Shown piece after piece: positions 62,334-64,000 of a DNA stretch of 64,000 nt. Within the stretch, counting starts at the first letter, position 1. The number at the start of each line of letters is the position of its first letter. The notes under the pieces were generated by a model that was given only the letters and a program-made list of their open reading frames with translations, was not told the origin of the DNA and searched no databases. Both the position numbers and the translations under genes were made by a program. The DNA comes from Desulfocicer sp963675955 (lineage in GTDB: Bacteria; Desulfobacterota; Desulfobacteria; Desulfobacterales; Desulfobacteraceae), in the NCBI GenBank assembly GCA_963675955.2, contig CAXXVR010000004.1, positions 124,001 to 188,000 of the forward strand. The letters are read 5' to 3'.

Positions 62334-64000
62334 ATGGGAATGAAAAAAAGTATCTTTGGGCTTAAGGCAAAATTTATCATGGCATTGCTTGCGGTGGGAG
62401 TGATTCCTTTTGTTGTTCTGGGAGTTGCTTCTCACACCAATGCCGTAAAAGCCATGACAGCACAGGCATTTAATCACTACAAGAGTATCCGGAATCTAAA
62501 AAAGAGTCAGATGGAATTGTTTTTTACCGACTGCCTGGGGGATGTGGACATGATGGTTCACACCCCCTATGTCATTGATGCCTTTAAATCTTTTAAGAAT
62601 GCTTTCTCAACTGCTGGTGGTTTTTCCGGGGGACAGTTCCGGGGGCTTAAAGATGGTCATTTTGAAGCCTCGGATATGTATATGGCAGCCCATAATCGTT
62701 ATTATCCTCTGTTTGAATATCATATGAAACATCATGGTTACAGCGATTTCTTTTTGCTGGATGCCACCCAGGGAAATATTCTATTTAACGTGAGTAAGAA
62801 TGGCGATTTCGGTCAGCGGGTGATGGCCATGGATTCCTCACTCAAAGCCGTATGGCAGCTGGCGGTCCAGGGACAGGTGGCTGTTTCTGATATTCGTCCT
62901 TATGAACCTTCTGGGAATATGCCTGCCCAGTTTATGGCCGCCCCCATCCGGGAGGGTGGAAATATCATTGGTGTGGTGGCCCTGCAGATTTCCATTGAGA
63001 CCATTACCCGTATCATGTCCGACCGGACCGGCATGGGTAAATTGGGAGAGGTTTTTCTGGTTGGACCGGATAAACAGATGCGTTCGGACTCTTTTCTGGA
63101 TACTGTAAATCGAACGGTCATTGCTTCCTTTGCCAATCCTGAAAAAGGAAAGGTAGATACCGAATCGGTGTGGAAGGCCCTGGCAGGAGAAACCGGAGAG
63201 ATGATAGATGTTGATTATAATGGCAATCCAGTTCTGTCTGCCTATGCGCCTTTTAAGATTGGGGATACAACATGGGCCGTCATCGCCCAGATTCACAAAT
63301 CCGAAGCCCTGGCATCGGTGGTGCGTATGCAGAAAACCATGGGGATGATCGGCGCCGGGGGTATTGTGTTAATTGTGCTGTTTGCTTTTTTCTTTGCCGA
63401 TTCCATCACCCGGCCTTTGAAAATGGGTACCCAGTTTGCCGAAAAAATGGCCGGGGGAGATTTCACCCAGATGCTCGATATCCATAGACAGGATGAAATC
63501 GGCGTACTTGCCGATGCCTTGAACAGCATGATAAAAGGGCTTCGTTCTCTGTTTAAGGAACTGGCCCAGGGGGCGGAAACCCTTTCAAGCTCTTCCACTC
63601 AGCTGTCTACCATATCCGGCCAGATGTCCGCAGGTGCAGAGCAGACCTCCACAAGATCCAACACCGTGGCGGCGGCATCGGAGGAGATGAGTACCAATAT
63701 GACCTCCGTGGCGGCGGCCACCGAAGAAGCTTCCATAAACATGAATATGGTGGCAGCGGCATCAGAGCAGATGACCGCCACCATCAGTGAAATTGCAGAG
63801 AGTGCTGAAAAGGCAAGAAACATCACCCACACGGCGGTGACGGAAGCAAAAGAGGCCTCGGCCACCGTTGATCAACTTGGGATTGCAGCCCGGGAGATCG
63901 GTAAGGTGACCGAATCCATCACCGAAATTTCCGAGCAGACCAACCTTTTAGCCCTCAATGCCACCATAGAGGCGGCCCGGGCCGGTGATGCCGGAAGGGG
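62334..64000 (+). CDS. Methyl-accepting chemotaxis protein (3' end beyond window)
   Basis: The 555 codons seen encode a transmembrane chemoreceptor. TM1 lies at about residues 14-34 (FIMALLAVGVIPFVVLG). A periplasmic Cache-type sensor domain follows (35-335, with YSDFFLLDATQGNILFNVSK and ALQISIETITRIM). TM2 is at about 338-360 (MIGAGGIVLIVLFAFFFA), then HAMP (from SITRPLKMGTQFAEKMAGGDF), then the methyl-accepting coiled coil, cut off at the conserved hairpin ISEQTNLLALNATIEAARAG. AAAAAGGAACAGG precedes ATG at 62334; ATG at 62340 is an alternative. It follows cheA by 220 bp on the same strand and so probably signals to it. Confidence 0.93.
   Translation, partial: MGMKKSIFGLKAKFIMALLAVGVIPFVVLGVASHTNAVKAMTAQAFNHYKSIRNLKKSQMELFFTDCLGDVDMMVHTPYVIDAFKSFKNAFSTAGGFSGGQFRGLKDGHFEASDMYMAAHNRYYPLFEYHMKHHGYSDFFLLDATQGNILFNVSKNGDFGQRVMAMDSSLKAVWQLAVQGQVAVSDIRPYEPSGNMPAQFMAAPIREGGNIIGVVALQISIETITRIMSDRTGMGKLGEVFLVGPDKQMRSDSFLDTVNRTVIASFANPEKGKVDTESVWKALAGETGEMIDVDYNGNPVLSAYAPFKIGDTTWAVIAQIHKSEALASVVRMQKTMGMIGAGGIVLIVLFAFFFADSITRPLKMGTQFAEKMAGGDFTQMLDIHRQDEIGVLADALNSMIKGLRSLFKELAQGAETLSSSSTQLSTISGQMSAGAEQTSTRSNTVAAASEEMSTNMTSVAAATEEASINMNMVAAASEQMTATISEIAESAEKARNITHTAVTEAKEASATVDQLGIAAREIGKVTESITEISEQTNLLALNATIEAARAGDAGR

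Overview
The window reads as a chromosomal stretch of a mesophilic, anaerobic deltaproteobacterium of the Desulfobacterales type. This is inferred from gene content: an indolepyruvate:ferredoxin oxidoreductase beside an aryl-CoA ligase and a TRAP transporter, DUF3786 and DUF4911 proteins, an anaerobic sulfatase-maturase remnant, a stand-alone DHH/CBS protein and a large hybrid CheA. No rRNA, tRNA or CRISPR array was seen.

Positions 1-35.8 kb are mostly ordinary housekeeping and metabolic genes: rfbD, glycogen phosphorylase, a TetR regulator, recJ, DUF4911-miaB-map (overlapping), a PFL/UPF0210 plus ACT-domain pair, a DHH-CBS protein, an OleC-like acyl-AMP ligase, a DUF2868/DUF3482 membrane-GTPase pair, a heterodimeric ABC exporter, a Na/Pi cotransporter with a PhoU-like tail, an MFS transporter, and a minus-strand block for aromatic-acid metabolism (iorA-iorB, paaK, dctP-dctQ-dctM).

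Positions 36-48.7 kb are an accessory, rearranged region. They hold reciprocal partial duplications (5' pieces of thpR and of an AIM24-family gene, the tail of an RNA ligase gene), a histidine-kinase/receiver remnant, and a sensor kinase split by a complete IS256-family element (1524 bp, 8-bp target duplication). They also hold a frameshifted radical-SAM maturase. Between two 123-bp direct repeats of the RNA ligase tail sits a two-gene cassette: an ABC/OLD-like ATPase followed by a small protein with a PD-(D/E)XK-like motif. This is the best candidate here for an undescribed defence-type system.

Positions 48.9-64 kb return to intact genes: a secreted protein, a SNF2 helicase with a translationally coupled partner, a SAH/MTA-type deaminase, a DUF3124 lipoprotein-like protein, a KefB-type antiporter, a 1158-residue hybrid CheA with a Glu-Thr repeat linker, and a chemoreceptor that runs off the end.

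Intergenic DNA carries at least three dispersed palindromic repeat families. One is a 76-bp hairpin whose empty site and 8-bp target duplication are both visible in this window. Another is a nested-hairpin element with conserved ends and a variable core. The third carries AACGCAAGCCTGAC and ACAGGTGAAGATGGGGTGC motifs.
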